From Azomonas agilis (GTDB lineage Bacteria > Pseudomonadota > Gammaproteobacteria > Pseudomonadales > Pseudomonadaceae), in the NCBI RefSeq assembly GCF_007830255.1, contig NZ_VLKG01000001.1:62001-126000 (forward strand): 64,000 nucleotides of DNA. The letters are read 5' to 3'. The notes below the pieces were generated by a model, which did not search any database, was not told the DNA's origin, and was given only the letters and a program-made list of their open reading frames with translations. Positions 44,958 through 53,912 of this stretch are shown here, in pieces (position 1 is the stretch's first letter; every line of letters starts with the position of its first letter). The translations under genes were made by a program, and so were the position numbers.

Positions 44958-45195
44958 AGGGAACACTTGGGCCGCTTACGAGGCAATACGGGAAAAAGAT
45001 AAGGTGCTGCACAAGGCGCTGTGTAAGCTCCTCAAGGAGATGTTGCGGGCCGATCCCGCTACAGGTCTGGGTAAACCGGAACCCCTAAAACACAATCTTG
45101 CAGGATTATGGTCACGGCGTATCTCCCAAAAAGATCGCTTAATCTATCGTTTTGATGAAAGAGCTATTTATAGCTTTGCCATCGGTGGGCATTAG
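44938..45195 (+). CDS. yoeB: YoeB-family mRNA interferase toxin
   Basis: This 85-residue RelE-superfamily toxin cuts mRNA in the ribosomal A site. The core LGKPEPLKHNLAGLWSRRIS matches E. coli YoeB nearly residue for residue, keeping the catalytic Glu (KPEPL) and Arg (SRRI). The carboxyl end is different: it finishes AIGGH directly at a TAG, whereas YoeB normally ends in His-Tyr. The terminal Tyr that helps position RNA is therefore absent, possibly by a nonsense change of a TAT/TAC codon. Activity may be reduced. Confidence 0.88.
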   Translation: MRSLVFEGNTWAAYEAIREKDKVLHKALCKLLKEMLRADPATGLGKPEPLKHNLAGLWSRRISQKDRLIYRFDERAIYSFAIGGH

Positions 45196-45202
45196 GATCA
45201 GG

Positions 45203-45230
45203 GTGGATGAGCAAACAAAGCCTCATCCAC
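45203..45230. terminator. Hairpin after yoeB
   Basis: GTGGATGAG at 45203-45211 pairs exactly with CTCATCCAC at 45222-45230 around a 10-base loop, just past the yoeB stop and just past the rluD stop on the other strand. It has no T-run, so it is a weak or bidirectional terminator. Confidence 0.5.
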
Positions 45231-45243
45231 TCTGGCCCTCTCA

Positions 45244-46209
45244 CTACCCCACAAAAGCCCCGCGATCCTGCTGCAATAGCGTCAACAACCACACAAAGTC
45301 ATCCGGTAGGTCGCAAATCCACTTCATACGCTGCCCGGTGGTGGGATGCTCCAATTCTAAAAAGCGCGCATGTAAGGCTTGGCGGGGAAACTCTTTTAGG
45401 GCCTCTACCAGAGTGGGACTGGCCGCGGGCGGAATTTTAAAACGACCACCGTATTGAGGATCACCTACCAAGGGGAAACCAATATGGGTCATATGCACCC
45501 GAATCTGGTGGGTACGGCCCGTTTCCAATTTCACCCGCACATGGGTATGGGCGCGAAAACGCTCTAATACACGGTAATGACTGACGGCAGGCTTACCGCT
45601 CTCCGCAATGGCCATGCGTTGCCGCTGTACACCGTGCCGACCAATGGGTGCATCCACGGTGCCGCCGGAAGTCACCACCCCCACCACAATGGCCTCATAA
45701 ACCCGGCTGACGGTGCGGGCTTGAAGCTGCTCGACCAAACGGGTTTGTGCTTGTAGGGTTTTGGCTACCACCATCAGGCCGGTGGTGTCTTTATCCAAGC
45801 GGTGCACAATACCCGCACGCGGCACATTAATCAGATCCGGAGCATGGTGCAGTAGGGCATTGAGCAAGGTGCCATCGGCATGGCCTGCAGCAGGATGTAC
45901 CACTAATCCCGCCGGTTTATTGAGCACTAAAATGTGCTCGTCTTCATACTGAATATCCAGCTCTATATCTTCGGCTTGCCACTCGCCTTGGGCCTCTTGC
46001 TCGGCTTGCAAGGCCAAAACCGATCCGGCATGAACGGGGTCACGAGGGCGCAAAGTTTGACCATCAACGGTCAGCGCGCCTTCTTTAATCCAAGCGGCAA
46101 GCCGGGAGCGCGAATATTCGGGAAAAAGCTGCGCCGCAATTTGATCGAGGCGCTGGCCCCCCAAATCAAAGGGTACTTCGGCGTGGTGTTGGATAGCCTG
46201 CTTGGACAT
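45244..46209 (-). CDS. rluD: 23S rRNA pseudouridine synthase RluD
   Basis: This is a protein of about 321 residues with an amino-terminal S4 RNA-binding domain (RLDQIAAQLFPEYSRSRLAA). The RluA-family catalytic motif is GIVHRLDKDTTGLMVVAKT, with the nucleophilic Asp, and TGRTHQIRVHMTHIGFPLVG follows. It makes pseudouridines in helix 69 of 23S rRNA (positions 1911, 1915 and 1917 in E. coli), important for ribosome assembly and release-factor function. ATG 46209 is chosen over a TTG 18 bases earlier. It is divergent from bamD, the usual partner gene. Confidence 0.93.
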   Translation of the reverse strand: MSKQAIQHHAEVPFDLGGQRLDQIAAQLFPEYSRSRLAAWIKEGALTVDGQTLRPRDPVHAGSVLALQAEQEAQGEWQAEDIELDIQYEDEHILVLNKPAGLVVHPAAGHADGTLLNALLHHAPDLINVPRAGIVHRLDKDTTGLMVVAKTLQAQTRLVEQLQARTVSRVYEAIVVGVVTSGGTVDAPIGRHGVQRQRMAIAESGKPAVSHYRVLERFRAHTHVRVKLETGRTHQIRVHMTHIGFPLVGDPQYGGRFKIPPAASPTLVEALKEFPRQALHARFLELEHPTTGQRMKWICDLPDDFVWLLTLLQQDRGAFVG

Positions 46210-46358
46210 AGGAATTTTGAATATCAACTGGAGGGAGCAGGTACTTTGGTACTGCTTAGGGGCTTGTGTTTAAATAGGAGATTCTATCCTAATCGGGCCT
46301 GTTCGTCATAACGACCGCCTAGGGCATGTCCCTTGCCGTCATCGGAACGCACGCTACC

Positions 46359-47411
46359 ATGCCAGTGAAACATCTGTTGCTGATCGTCTTGCTTGTGCTC
46401 TCTGCCGGATGCGCAGAGCTCAAGTCTTTAATCCCCTCCTTTTTACGAGGCGGAGAATCACGCGAAGTCATTGACGAAAACCTCACCGAGGCTGAGCTGT
46501 ACAAGCTGGCGCAGAATGATCTGAATGTAGAAAACTACACCAGTGCTGTCGCTAAACTAAAGGCGCTGGAATCTCGTTATCCCTTCGGTCGTTATGCCGA
46601 ACAATCCCAGTTAGAGCTGATCTACGCCTACCACAAGAATGCAGAGCCTGAAGCGGCCCGTGCAGCGGCAGATCGCTTTATCCGGTTGCATCCTCAGCAT
46701 GCTAATGTGGATTACGCCTACTATCTGCGCGGCCTTAGCTCCTTTGAGCAGGATCGCGGCTTAATGACCCGGTTTTTGCCCCTCGACTTAACCAAGCGCG
46801 ATCCGGGAGCCGCTCGGGATTCTTTTAACGACTTCTCACAGTTGACTTCTCGTTTTCCACAAAGCCGCTACGCTCCCGATGCTAAAGCACGCATGGTTTA
46901 CCTGCGTAACCTGCTGGCGGCGGGGGAAATCCATGTGGGCTATTACTACCTGCGCCGCAAGGCTTATGTAGCCGCCGCTAACCGAGGCCGCTATGTGGTA
47001 GAAACCATGCAGGGCTCCCCTACTGTAGGCGATGGCTTGGCGCTGATGATTGAGTCTTACCAAAACATGGGTTTGGATGATCTGGCCGATACCAGCTTGC
47101 ACATGTTGAAAACTAACTATCCAGACCACCCTACCCTGAACGGAGGCCGTTTTACGCCAGTTGAAGGACTGCCTAAATATCCTTGGATCGCCCAAAAAGC
47201 CTTGGCCTTCATTGAGGATAACAGCACAGCTCCGCCACCACCGCAAAACAGCGCCAGCCGCGATTTAGACCGCCAATACCAAACAGCCGAGCAAGAAATT
47301 TCAGAAGACCTGTTAGCGCCTTGGCAACGAGAACAACGCCAACAAGCTGCTGCCAAGGAAGAAGAGGAACGCTCATGGTGGAGTCGGCTGACCTTTGGCC
47401 TGTTTGATTGA
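46359..47411 (+). CDS. bamD: Outer membrane assembly lipoprotein BamD
   Basis: This 350-residue lipoprotein has a signal peptide with lipobox LSAGC at about residues 14-18 ([18 protein letters not shown]). Five TPR-type helical repeats follow ([20 protein letters not shown], then [13 protein letters not shown] and so on). BamD is an essential part of the BAM complex that inserts beta-barrel proteins, including the two TonB-dependent receptors here. The ATG at 46359 gives a normal lipoprotein start; the in-frame ATG at 46326 would add 11 residues before it. The tail after about 270 is longer than in E. coli (245 residues) and is Gln/Arg/Glu-rich. Confidence 0.93.
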   Translation: MPVKHLLLIVLLVLSAGCAELKSLIPSFLRGGESREVIDENLTEAELYKLAQNDLNVENYTSAVAKLKALESRYPFGRYAEQSQLELIYAYHKNAEPEAARAAADRFIRLHPQHANVDYAYYLRGLSSFEQDRGLMTRFLPLDLTKRDPGAARDSFNDFSQLTSRFPQSRYAPDAKARMVYLRNLLAAGEIHVGYYYLRRKAYVAAANRGRYVVETMQGSPTVGDGLALMIESYQNMGLDDLADTSLHMLKTNYPDHPTLNGGRFTPVEGLPKYPWIAQKALAFIEDNSTAPPPPQNSASRDLDRQYQTAEQEISEDLLAPWQREQRQQAAAKEEEERSWWSRLTFGLFD

Positions 47412-47448
47412 GCTCAGTGGCATCACCTATGAAGGGAGCCTCTAACGG

Positions 47449-47682
47449 ATGGGACTGTTTCGTATGCTGTTTTGGATTTTATTGATCCTAGGAGCTCTGT
47501 GGATTTGGCAGCGTCTACGCTTAGCTCGTCAAGCCAAGCACCGCGCCAATCCAGAACTTAAACCTATGGTGCGTTGTGCCCATTGCCGCCTACATCTCCC
47601 TAAAGATCAGGCGTTACAGGTCGGAGGGAACTGGTATTGCTCTCAGGAACATTGGGCTCAGCATCAAAAAAATCACCATTAA
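47449..47682 (+). CDS. PP0621-family small membrane protein with zinc-ribbon-like end
   Basis: This 77-residue protein has one amino-terminal membrane helix (FRMLFWILLILGALWIWQRL). A soluble tail follows with CAHC near residue 43 and a later Cys with His residues (WYCSQEHWAQH), which looks like a small metal-binding TRASH/YHS-type module. The PP0621 family is found beside pilS in Pseudomonas-like genomes and has no known function. The pilS TTG start lies inside its last 15 codons, implying translational coupling. Confidence 0.8.
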   Translation: MGLFRMLFWILLILGALWIWQRLRLARQAKHRANPELKPMVRCAHCRLHLPKDQALQVGGNWYCSQEHWAQHQKNHH

Positions 47683-49244
47683 CCCCCAAGGTATTAACCC
47701 AAGCCCAGACGCGCCAGGTATTACGTCTTTATCACGTCTACCGTCTGGCAATTGGGCTGGTTTTGCTGCTGTTAACCCACAGCGACCTGTTAGCCTTGGC
47801 GAACTTCACCGCGCTGCAATACAGCCTTTGGGTGTATCTGGGGCTGAATCTGATTTTAGCCCTGAGCTTTAATCGCACAGAACCCTCTTGGTTACTGGGA
47901 TTAGCGCTGCTGGATATTCTGCTACTGCTAAGTCTATTTTACTGGGCGGGTGGCACCAGCAGTGGGATTGGTAGCTTAGTAGTGGTATCGGTAGCTATCG
48001 TGAATATTCTGCTGCACGGGCAATTAGGTTTTTTTTTAGCGGCCATCGCGTCACTAGGGCTGATCTACCTAACCTTCTACCTCAGCCTAAGCCACAGCGC
48101 CGCGAACAATCAATTGGTACAGGCCGGAACCCTAGGCGCACTATGCTTCGCCGCCGCCCTATTAGTGCAGGGTTTAAGTCGGCGCTGGCAACACAGTGAA
48201 GAGTTAGCCCGCCGCCGCGCTAAAGACGTTGCACATCTGGAAACCCTCAACGCCCTCATTTTGCAGCGCATTCACTTGGGAATCTTAGTGGTTGATGCTC
48301 AGTATCAAGTGGTACTCACCAACCAACGAGCCCTGCATTTATTGGGACTGGAAACCCTCTCTGGCCATCTATTGACCCAATACAGCGCTCCGCTGTTTTT
48401 GCGCCTGCAACAGTGGCAACACAACCCTAGCCGTTGGCCTGAAAGTATTTCTACGCCCAAGGCACGCTTGCAGCCGGGGTTTACCGCCTTACAGGACGAT
48501 CAGCGGCAAACCCTGATTTTTTTAGAAGACCTATCCCCCATCGCCCAACAAGCCCAGCAACTCAAACTGGCCTCTTTAGGACGATTGACCGCCAGCATTG
48601 CCCATGAAATTCGCAATCCCCTGGGGGCCATCAGCCATGCCGCTCAATTACTGCTGGAGTCTGAGCAATTGCCTGAGGCCGATCTGCGGCTGGCACAGAT
48701 TATTTACGCTCAAACCCAGCGGGTAAATCAGATCATTGAAAACGTGCTCTATGTATCGCGCCGCCGCCCCGCTAATCCTCAGCATCTGGTGCTCAACCCG
48801 TGGCTTGGTCAGTGTGTAGACGAGTTACGCACCCATCTAACGCCAGAACAACAGATCCATCTGGACATGGCCAAGCAGCCACTCTCAACCCATATCGACC
48901 CCAGCCAACTGGCGCAGGTACTGACCAACCTAGTTCAGAATGGATTACGCTATAGCAAGCGCCAGCATTCTAAGGCTCAAGTTTGGCTTAGGCTCTATGC
49001 CGATGCGCGCTCAGGATTGGCGGTACTGGAGGTATTAGACGATGGGCCGGGTATCGCATCAACGCACGTCCAGCATATCTTTGAACCCTTTTTCACCACC
49101 GACCATCAAGGGACAGGGCTGGGACTTTATTTATGCCGGGAACTGTGCGACAGCAACCAAGCTCGTATTGACTACCATCCTCGCCTAGAGGGTGGAAGCT
49201 GTTTTCGGATTACCTTCGCTCACCCCAATCGGCTCCCGCTGTAA
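47637..49244 (+). CDS. pilS: Type IV pilus sensor histidine kinase PilS
   Basis: This 535-residue kinase has about six amino-terminal membrane helices (40-190). A PAS-like sensor follows (ALILQRIHLGILVVDAQYQV). The dimerisation/phosphoacceptor box is SIAHEIRNPLGAISHAAQLL. The ATPase domain has the N box (LVQNGLRY), the G1 box (DDGPGIAS) and the G2 box (GTGLGLYL). PilS senses pilin in the membrane and phosphorylates PilR to control pilA. The start is a TTG with an excellent GGAGGG ribosome site 8 bases before it, inside the upstream gene. No ATG exists before the first helix. Confidence 0.93.
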   Translation: MLSGTLGSASKKSPLTPKVLTQAQTRQVLRLYHVYRLAIGLVLLLLTHSDLLALANFTALQYSLWVYLGLNLILALSFNRTEPSWLLGLALLDILLLLSLFYWAGGTSSGIGSLVVVSVAIVNILLHGQLGFFLAAIASLGLIYLTFYLSLSHSAANNQLVQAGTLGALCFAAALLVQGLSRRWQHSEELARRRAKDVAHLETLNALILQRIHLGILVVDAQYQVVLTNQRALHLLGLETLSGHLLTQYSAPLFLRLQQWQHNPSRWPESISTPKARLQPGFTALQDDQRQTLIFLEDLSPIAQQAQQLKLASLGRLTASIAHEIRNPLGAISHAAQLLLESEQLPEADLRLAQIIYAQTQRVNQIIENVLYVSRRRPANPQHLVLNPWLGQCVDELRTHLTPEQQIHLDMAKQPLSTHIDPSQLAQVLTNLVQNGLRYSKRQHSKAQVWLRLYADARSGLAVLEVLDDGPGIASTHVQHIFEPFFTTDHQGTGLGLYLCRELCDSNQARIDYHPRLEGGSCFRITFAHPNRLPL

Positions 49245-49279
49245 TATTTGAGCAATACAGGATGCACCCTAGGACTGGA

Positions 49280-50641
49280 ATGCCTATGACCAGCTATCGA
49301 AATGTGTTGATTGTGGACGATGAGCCTCCCATTCGGGAGCTGTTGGAAATCACGCTCAGCCGCATGCAGTTAAAGGCTTACAGTACGGGCAGCCTTCAGG
49401 AAGCACGCGCACAACTGATGCAGCATCATTTTGACCTGTGCCTAACCGACATGCGCCTACCCGACGGCAATGGCCTTGAGTTAGTGCAGTACATCCAACA
49501 GCAGCATCCGCACATGCCCGTAGCCATGATTACCGCCTACGGTAGCGTAGAAACGGCCATTACTGCCTTAAAAGCGGGAGCCTTTGATTTTCTGACCAAA
49601 CCTGTGGACATCAAACGCCTACGCGAGTTGATTAACAATGCCCTGCGCTTAAAGCATAAAGTGCCCCCCAGCCTTCCCAACGAACAGACAGAACACACCC
49701 AGTTATTGGGCCAAGCACCGGCCATGCAGGCTTTAAGGCAACAGATCTTGAAACTGGCCCGCAGTCAGGCTCCGGTTTATATCAGCGGTGAGTCCGGTAC
49801 GGGCAAAGAGCTGGCGGCCCGTTTAATCCACGAGCAAGGCCCCCGTGCTCAAGCTGCTTTTGTTCCTGTCAACTGTGGCGCTATCCCCAGCGAATTGATG
49901 GAGCGTGAATTCTTCGGCCACCGCAAAGGCAGCTTTACCGGAGCCACCGAAGACAAACCTGGCCTATTTCAAGCCGCCCAAGGCGGGACGCTGTTTTTAG
50001 ATGAGGTGGCCGACCTGCCCCTTGCCATGCAAGTAAAGCTACTGCGGGCGATTCAGGAAAAAGCCATACGCCCCTTAGGGAGCCAAGAAGAACAGGCTGT
50101 GGATGTACGCATTTTGTGCGCCACTCATAAAGATTTAGCGGCTGAAGTACAGGCCGGTCGTTTCCGCCAAGACCTGTATTATCGACTCAACGTCATTGAG
50201 CTGAGTATTCCTCCCTTACGAGAGCGGCGTGAGGACATTCCCCTATTAGCGGAACATATCTTAAGGCGACTGGCCCAAAGCAGCGGACAACCTCAAGCCA
50301 ATCTACAACCTCAAGCGATGCAACAGCTTTTGCTCTACCCGTTTCCCGGAAATGTACGCGAACTGGAGAATATACTGGAGCGCGCCTATACCCTCTGCGA
50401 CCATCAGTGCATCCGGCCAGAAGATTTACAGCCCACTGAGCCCAACACACCCTCCTATAGCAAAGAACAGCCGATCAGCACACAGGTGCATAATCTAGAG
50501 GAGCATCTGGAGGCCGTTGAACGCAATCTGATCATGCAAGCACTTGAGGAAACGCGCTGGAACCGCACGGCGGCGGCTCAGCGCTTGGGACTTTCCTTTC
50601 GCTCCATGCGCTACCGGCTGAAAAAACTGGGGCTGGATTAG
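49280..50641 (+). CDS. pilR: Type IV pilus response regulator PilR (NtrC family)
   Basis: This is a protein of about 453 residues. The receiver domain has acidic pocket VDDEPP and phosphoacceptor CLTDMRLPDG. The sigma-54 AAA+ domain has Walker A GESGTGKE, and the sigma-54 loop is GSFTGA in place of the commoner GAFTGA. The Fis-type helix-turn-helix lies at the end (RTAAAQRLGLSFRSMRYRLK). With RpoN it activates pilA. ATG 49280 is preferred over 49262 because AGGA lies at the right distance. It ends overlapping the convergent arsJ stop by 3 bases, marking the border to the arsenic cluster. Confidence 0.93.
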   Translation: MPMTSYRNVLIVDDEPPIRELLEITLSRMQLKAYSTGSLQEARAQLMQHHFDLCLTDMRLPDGNGLELVQYIQQQHPHMPVAMITAYGSVETAITALKAGAFDFLTKPVDIKRLRELINNALRLKHKVPPSLPNEQTEHTQLLGQAPAMQALRQQILKLARSQAPVYISGESGTGKELAARLIHEQGPRAQAAFVPVNCGAIPSELMEREFFGHRKGSFTGATEDKPGLFQAAQGGTLFLDEVADLPLAMQVKLLRAIQEKAIRPLGSQEEQAVDVRILCATHKDLAAEVQAGRFRQDLYYRLNVIELSIPPLRERREDIPLLAEHILRRLAQSSGQPQANLQPQAMQQLLLYPFPGNVRELENILERAYTLCDHQCIRPEDLQPTEPNTPSYSKEQPISTQVHNLEEHLEAVERNLIMQALEETRWNRTAAAQRLGLSFRSMRYRLKKLGLD

Positions 50642-51858
50642 GCTTCAGCCGCTCCAGCCTGCCGAGGTAAGCCCATGGAAATCAGCGCTGCTACGAGCAC
50701 AAAGAGGCTGGACAACCACAGGCAGGCACTCAGCCCCCAAAGCTGAAAGACTCCGCCAGAAAGCAGGGTGCCCAACAAACGCCCCGCCGCATTGGACATG
50801 TAGTAAAAGCCCACATCCAAAGACACGCCATCTGCCTTAGCATAGGAAACGATCAGGTAGCTGTGCAGAGAGGAGTTAACCGCGAACACCACTCCAAACA
50901 CCAGCAACCCACCGACCAACACCGATTGCACCCAAGGCGTGGCCTCCAAGCCCAGCGCAATAGCGGCTGGAATGCCCGTCAAGGCCAAAGCCCACAGCAA
51001 GGCGGCGCGCCCGTCTGGCACACGGCCTTGGCGTTTACCGGTCAACCAAGGAGCTAGGGTCTGCACTCCGCCGTAACCGATCACCCAAAAAGCCAAAAAG
51101 CCGCCCACCTGCCAAAAATCCCAGCCCAGTTGGGTCGCTAAATACACCGGTAAGGCCACCACAAACCAGACATCCCGCGCCGCAAACAAAAACAAACGCG
51201 CCGCCGACAAGCGATTAATGGCCGGACTTTTGGACAACAACTCGCGAAACTTCGGCTTTTGCTTGGCCTTGCCCATATCCTGCTGCAAGGCTTTGAGGCT
51301 CAGCAGCCAGACCAGCATCAAGGCCGCTGCCAAAGTCAGTACCGCCGCACTGAAGCCTAGGGCCGCTAAAAGCGCGCCACCGAGGAAAAATCCCACGCCC
51401 TTCAGCGCGTTCTTGGAGCCGGTTAGCAGAGCAACCCAGTGATAGAGACGGCCTTGTTGTCCTTCCGGCAACAGGCTCTTAATGGCGCTTTTGGCGCTCA
51501 TCTTATTCAAGTCTTTAGCAATACCGGACAGCGCCTGCGCCGCCATCACCCAAGGTACCGTCAGCCAAGCGGCTGGCAGGGTCAGCATCAGCAAGGCCAA
51601 CACCTGTAGGCCGAGGCCAAGGTTCATGGTGCGGTTGAGGCCCAAACGCGCGCCCAGCCAGCCCCCGACTAAGTTGGTCACTACGCCAAAGAACTCATAG
51701 AACAAAAACAGCGCGGCAATTTCCAACGGCTGATAGCCCAACTGATGGAAGTACAGCACCACCAGCATGCGTAAAGCGCCGTCGGTGAGGGTAAAAGTCC
51801 AGTAATTGGCGGTAATCAGCGCGTATTGGCGCACAGCGGGAGACAAGGCCTGTTGCAT
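50638..51858 (-). CDS. arsJ: Organoarsenical efflux permease ArsJ (MFS)
   Basis: This 406-residue MFS carrier has about 11-12 helices and the ArsJ opening YALITANYWTFTLTDGALRM. Also present are LGARLGLNRTMNLGLGLQ and MSAKSAIKSLLPEG. ArsJ exports 1-arseno-3-phosphoglycerate, which then falls apart outside into arsenate and 3-phosphoglycerate. The GAPDH that makes this compound is encoded 3 bases upstream, the known two-gene arsenate resistance arrangement. It is the last gene of the arsR-led operon and overlaps pilR tail to tail. Confidence 0.93.
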   Translation of the reverse strand: MQQALSPAVRQYALITANYWTFTLTDGALRMLVVLYFHQLGYQPLEIAALFLFYEFFGVVTNLVGGWLGARLGLNRTMNLGLGLQVLALLMLTLPAAWLTVPWVMAAQALSGIAKDLNKMSAKSAIKSLLPEGQQGRLYHWVALLTGSKNALKGVGFFLGGALLAALGFSAAVLTLAAALMLVWLLSLKALQQDMGKAKQKPKFRELLSKSPAINRLSAARLFLFAARDVWFVVALPVYLATQLGWDFWQVGGFLAFWVIGYGGVQTLAPWLTGKRQGRVPDGRAALLWALALTGIPAAIALGLEATPWVQSVLVGGLLVFGVVFAVNSSLHSYLIVSYAKADGVSLDVGFYYMSNAAGRLLGTLLSGGVFQLWGLSACLWLSSLFVLVAALISMGLPRQAGAAEA

Positions 51859-51861
51859 GAT

Positions 51862-52866
51862 TTAATCCGCCAAACCCACCAAACGCGCCAATTCGACGGT
51901 GCGATTGGCATAGCCCCACTCATTGTCGTACCAAGCGTAGAGCTTCACCTGTGTGCCATTAACCACCATGGTGGACAGCGCATCAATGATGGAGGAACGG
52001 GGATCGGTGCGGTAATCAATGGATACCAGAGGCCGCTCCTCATAGCCCAAAATACCCTTCAAGGGGCCTTCCGCAGCGGCTTTAAGCAAGGCGTTCACGG
52101 CTTCTACGGTAGTCGGCTGCTCCACCTCAAACACGCAATCGGTTAGGGAGGCATTGGCCAAAGGCACCCGCACGGCATGGCCGTTCAGGCGGCCACGCAG
52201 TTCAGGGAAGATCTCCGCAATCGCGGTCGCTGAGCCGGTCGTAGTCGGAATCAGGCTCAACCCCGAAGCGCGGGCGCGGCGCAAATCCTTGTGCGGGGTG
52301 TCGAGGATGCTTTGGGTGTTGGTCAAATCATGAATGGTGGTGATGGAGCCGTGACGAATCCCCAGATTTTCGTGAATCACCTTCACCACTGGAGCCAAGC
52401 AGTTAGTGGTGCAGGAAGCGGCGGTCACAATCCGGTGCTGGGCGGGATCAAAAAGCTGATGATTTACCCCCATCACCACGTTCAGCGCTCCGGCCTCCTT
52501 CACCGGCGCACTGACCACCACTCGTTTCACGCCTTGCTCTAAGTAAGGTTGCAATGAAGCCACCTTGGTCATTTTACCGCTGGCCTCAATCACCAGATCG
52601 CAGCCGCTCCAATCGGTATCAGCAAGGGCTTTATTGGCGGTCACGGGAATGCGTTTACCACCGATCAGCAGGTTATTGCCCTCACTCTGAGCCTCGTGCT
52701 GCCAACGGCCATGCACCGAGTCGAAGTTGAGCAAATGGGCATGGGTGGCGGCATCACCCGCCGGATCGTTGATCTGCACAAAGTCCAGCTCCGGCCAATC
52801 CCAAGCCGCCCGCAACGCCAAACGTCCGATACGGCCAAAACCGTTGATGCCTACCTTAATGCTCAT
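51862..52866 (-). CDS. ArsJ-associated glyceraldehyde-3-phosphate dehydrogenase
   Basis: This 334-residue GAPDH has the NAD-binding loop [16 protein letters not shown] at the front. The active-site Cys lies in [16 protein letters not shown] near residue 150, and the end is [11 protein letters not shown]. In arsJ clusters this enzyme uses arsenate instead of phosphate to form 1-arseno-3-phosphoglycerate, the ArsJ cargo. The 3-base gap to arsJ supports this dedicated role over a glycolytic one; the housekeeping GAPDH is presumably elsewhere. All residues expected for activity appear present. Confidence 0.93.
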   Translation of the reverse strand: MSIKVGINGFGRIGRLALRAAWDWPELDFVQINDPAGDAATHAHLLNFDSVHGRWQHEAQSEGNNLLIGGKRIPVTANKALADTDWSGCDLVIEASGKMTKVASLQPYLEQGVKRVVVSAPVKEAGALNVVMGVNHQLFDPAQHRIVTAASCTTNCLAPVVKVIHENLGIRHGSITTIHDLTNTQSILDTPHKDLRRARASGLSLIPTTTGSATAIAEIFPELRGRLNGHAVRVPLANASLTDCVFEVEQPTTVEAVNALLKAAAEGPLKGILGYEERPLVSIDYRTDPRSSIIDALSTMVVNGTQVKLYAWYDNEWGYANRTVELARLVGLAD

Positions 52867-52914
52867 GCTGTCCTCTTCTTTTTCGAATGATGGGGGCTGT
52901 TGTAATTCGTGCGG

Positions 52915-53430
52915 CTATTGTTGGGGCGTGTCGAACTGAGCTAACCACGCAACATGCGCCGGGTGCTGAATAGCCTTTGGACGCAATGCCTGTACCTGTG
53001 CCACCGCCTGATCCCGACTCAGCCCGCGCTCCATCAATAAGCGAGCAACGATCAAACCGGTACGCCCAGAGCCACCCTTGCAGTGAATGGCCACAGAACG
53101 GCCTTGATCCAGCAATTGCTGCAACCGTCTGTGGCTATGCGCCCAAGCGCTGTCAAAGTCAGCCAAGGGGATTTGCTCATCGGCAATGGGCAGGTGGAAC
53201 CACTCCAGCTGCTGCTCTGCACACAGACTGGGCAAGGCATCAACGCTCTGAGCCTCCAACTCCTCCTCCGGCATCAGGGTCACGAGGGCCGAAGCACCCG
53301 CGGCTTTGAGGTCTTTTAAAGCCTCAGCCACTGAGGTCTCCTTAAGGCCGGGACAGGGCGTCAGAATTAAGGAGCCGGCCCCATCAAGGGGTAACAGATC
53401 ATAAGGGTGGGACACAGCATCACCTCTCAA
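52915..53430 (-). CDS. Dual-specificity/tyrosine phosphatase-like protein of the arsenic operon
   Basis: This 171-residue protein has the Cys-phosphatase signature HCKGGSGRTGLIVARLL (HCx5R, T/S), near residue 114. A general acid may come from the DFDSA or ADEQIPL loop. Relatives resemble CDKN3/kinase-associated phosphatases and frequently sit between arsR and gapdh in arsJ clusters, but their role in arsenic metabolism is not settled. A phosphatase could act on small arsenylated or phosphorylated intermediates, or reduce arsenate; both are guesses. It is cotranscribed with arsR (19-base gap). Confidence 0.82.
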   Translation of the reverse strand: MRGDAVSHPYDLLPLDGAGSLILTPCPGLKETSVAEALKDLKAAGASALVTLMPEEELEAQSVDALPSLCAEQQLEWFHLPIADEQIPLADFDSAWAHSHRRLQQLLDQGRSVAIHCKGGSGRTGLIVARLLMERGLSRDQAVAQVQALRPKAIQHPAHVAWLAQFDTPQQ

Positions 53431-53449
53431 AGGTCATTAAGGATAGAAA

Positions 53450-53806
53450 TCAACGGCACAGGGAAGAACGATCTGGGCGCTTTTGCATCTCCCGTAAACG
53501 CTGCTGATCCGGCTCCAGCCAAGTGCCATGAGCCGCTAAGACTTCCGCCAACAGGTGTTTAGCCCAATCCGGCAACTCTGGGTGCAGACGGTAGTACACC
53601 CATTGCCCCTGCCGCCGATCGGCCAGCAGCCCTTGGGTACGCAGCAAGGCCAGATGGCGCGAAATCTTAGGTTGGCTTTCTTCTAGAGCCGCCATCAGCT
53701 CACACACGCACAACTCCCCCTCCGCACTGACCAATAAGGCAATCCGCAGTCGGGTTTCGTCCGCCAGTGCTTTGAACAGCAACGAAGGGTTTAGGAGGTC
53801 AGACAT
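53450..53806 (-). CDS. arsR: ArsR-family arsenite-responsive repressor
   Basis: This 118-residue winged-helix repressor has the arsenite-binding ELCVCELMAAL motif in the first recognition region, with two Cys two residues apart. The DNA-recognition helix is SQPKISRHLALLRTQGLL. Arsenite binding releases it from DNA. It heads the minus-strand operon arsR-phosphatase-gapdh-arsJ and is divergent from acr3 across 106 very A/T-rich bases containing the probable operator. A further Cys near the end (SSLCR) may also contact metal. Confidence 0.93.
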   Translation of the reverse strand: MSDLLNPSLLFKALADETRLRIALLVSAEGELCVCELMAALEESQPKISRHLALLRTQGLLADRRQGQWVYYRLHPELPDWAKHLLAEVLAAHGTWLEPDQQRLREMQKRPDRSSLCR

Positions 53807-53832
53807 GGCGACTCGCTACATATGTTTTTTCG

Positions 53833-53845
53833 AATATACTATATT
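53833..53845. promoter_or_regulatory. Candidate ArsR operator between arsR and acr3
   Basis: AATATA-C-TATATT is a 13-bp perfect palindrome in the A/T-rich divergent region, flanked by further CATAT repeats. One repressor here could control both arms of the cluster. Confidence 0.5.
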
Positions 53846-53912
53846 TCATATATTACTCTAAAATTTCAGCCCTACCGGATGGGGTTGTCTGCCCCCAAGA
53901 GATCCTTTTGCT

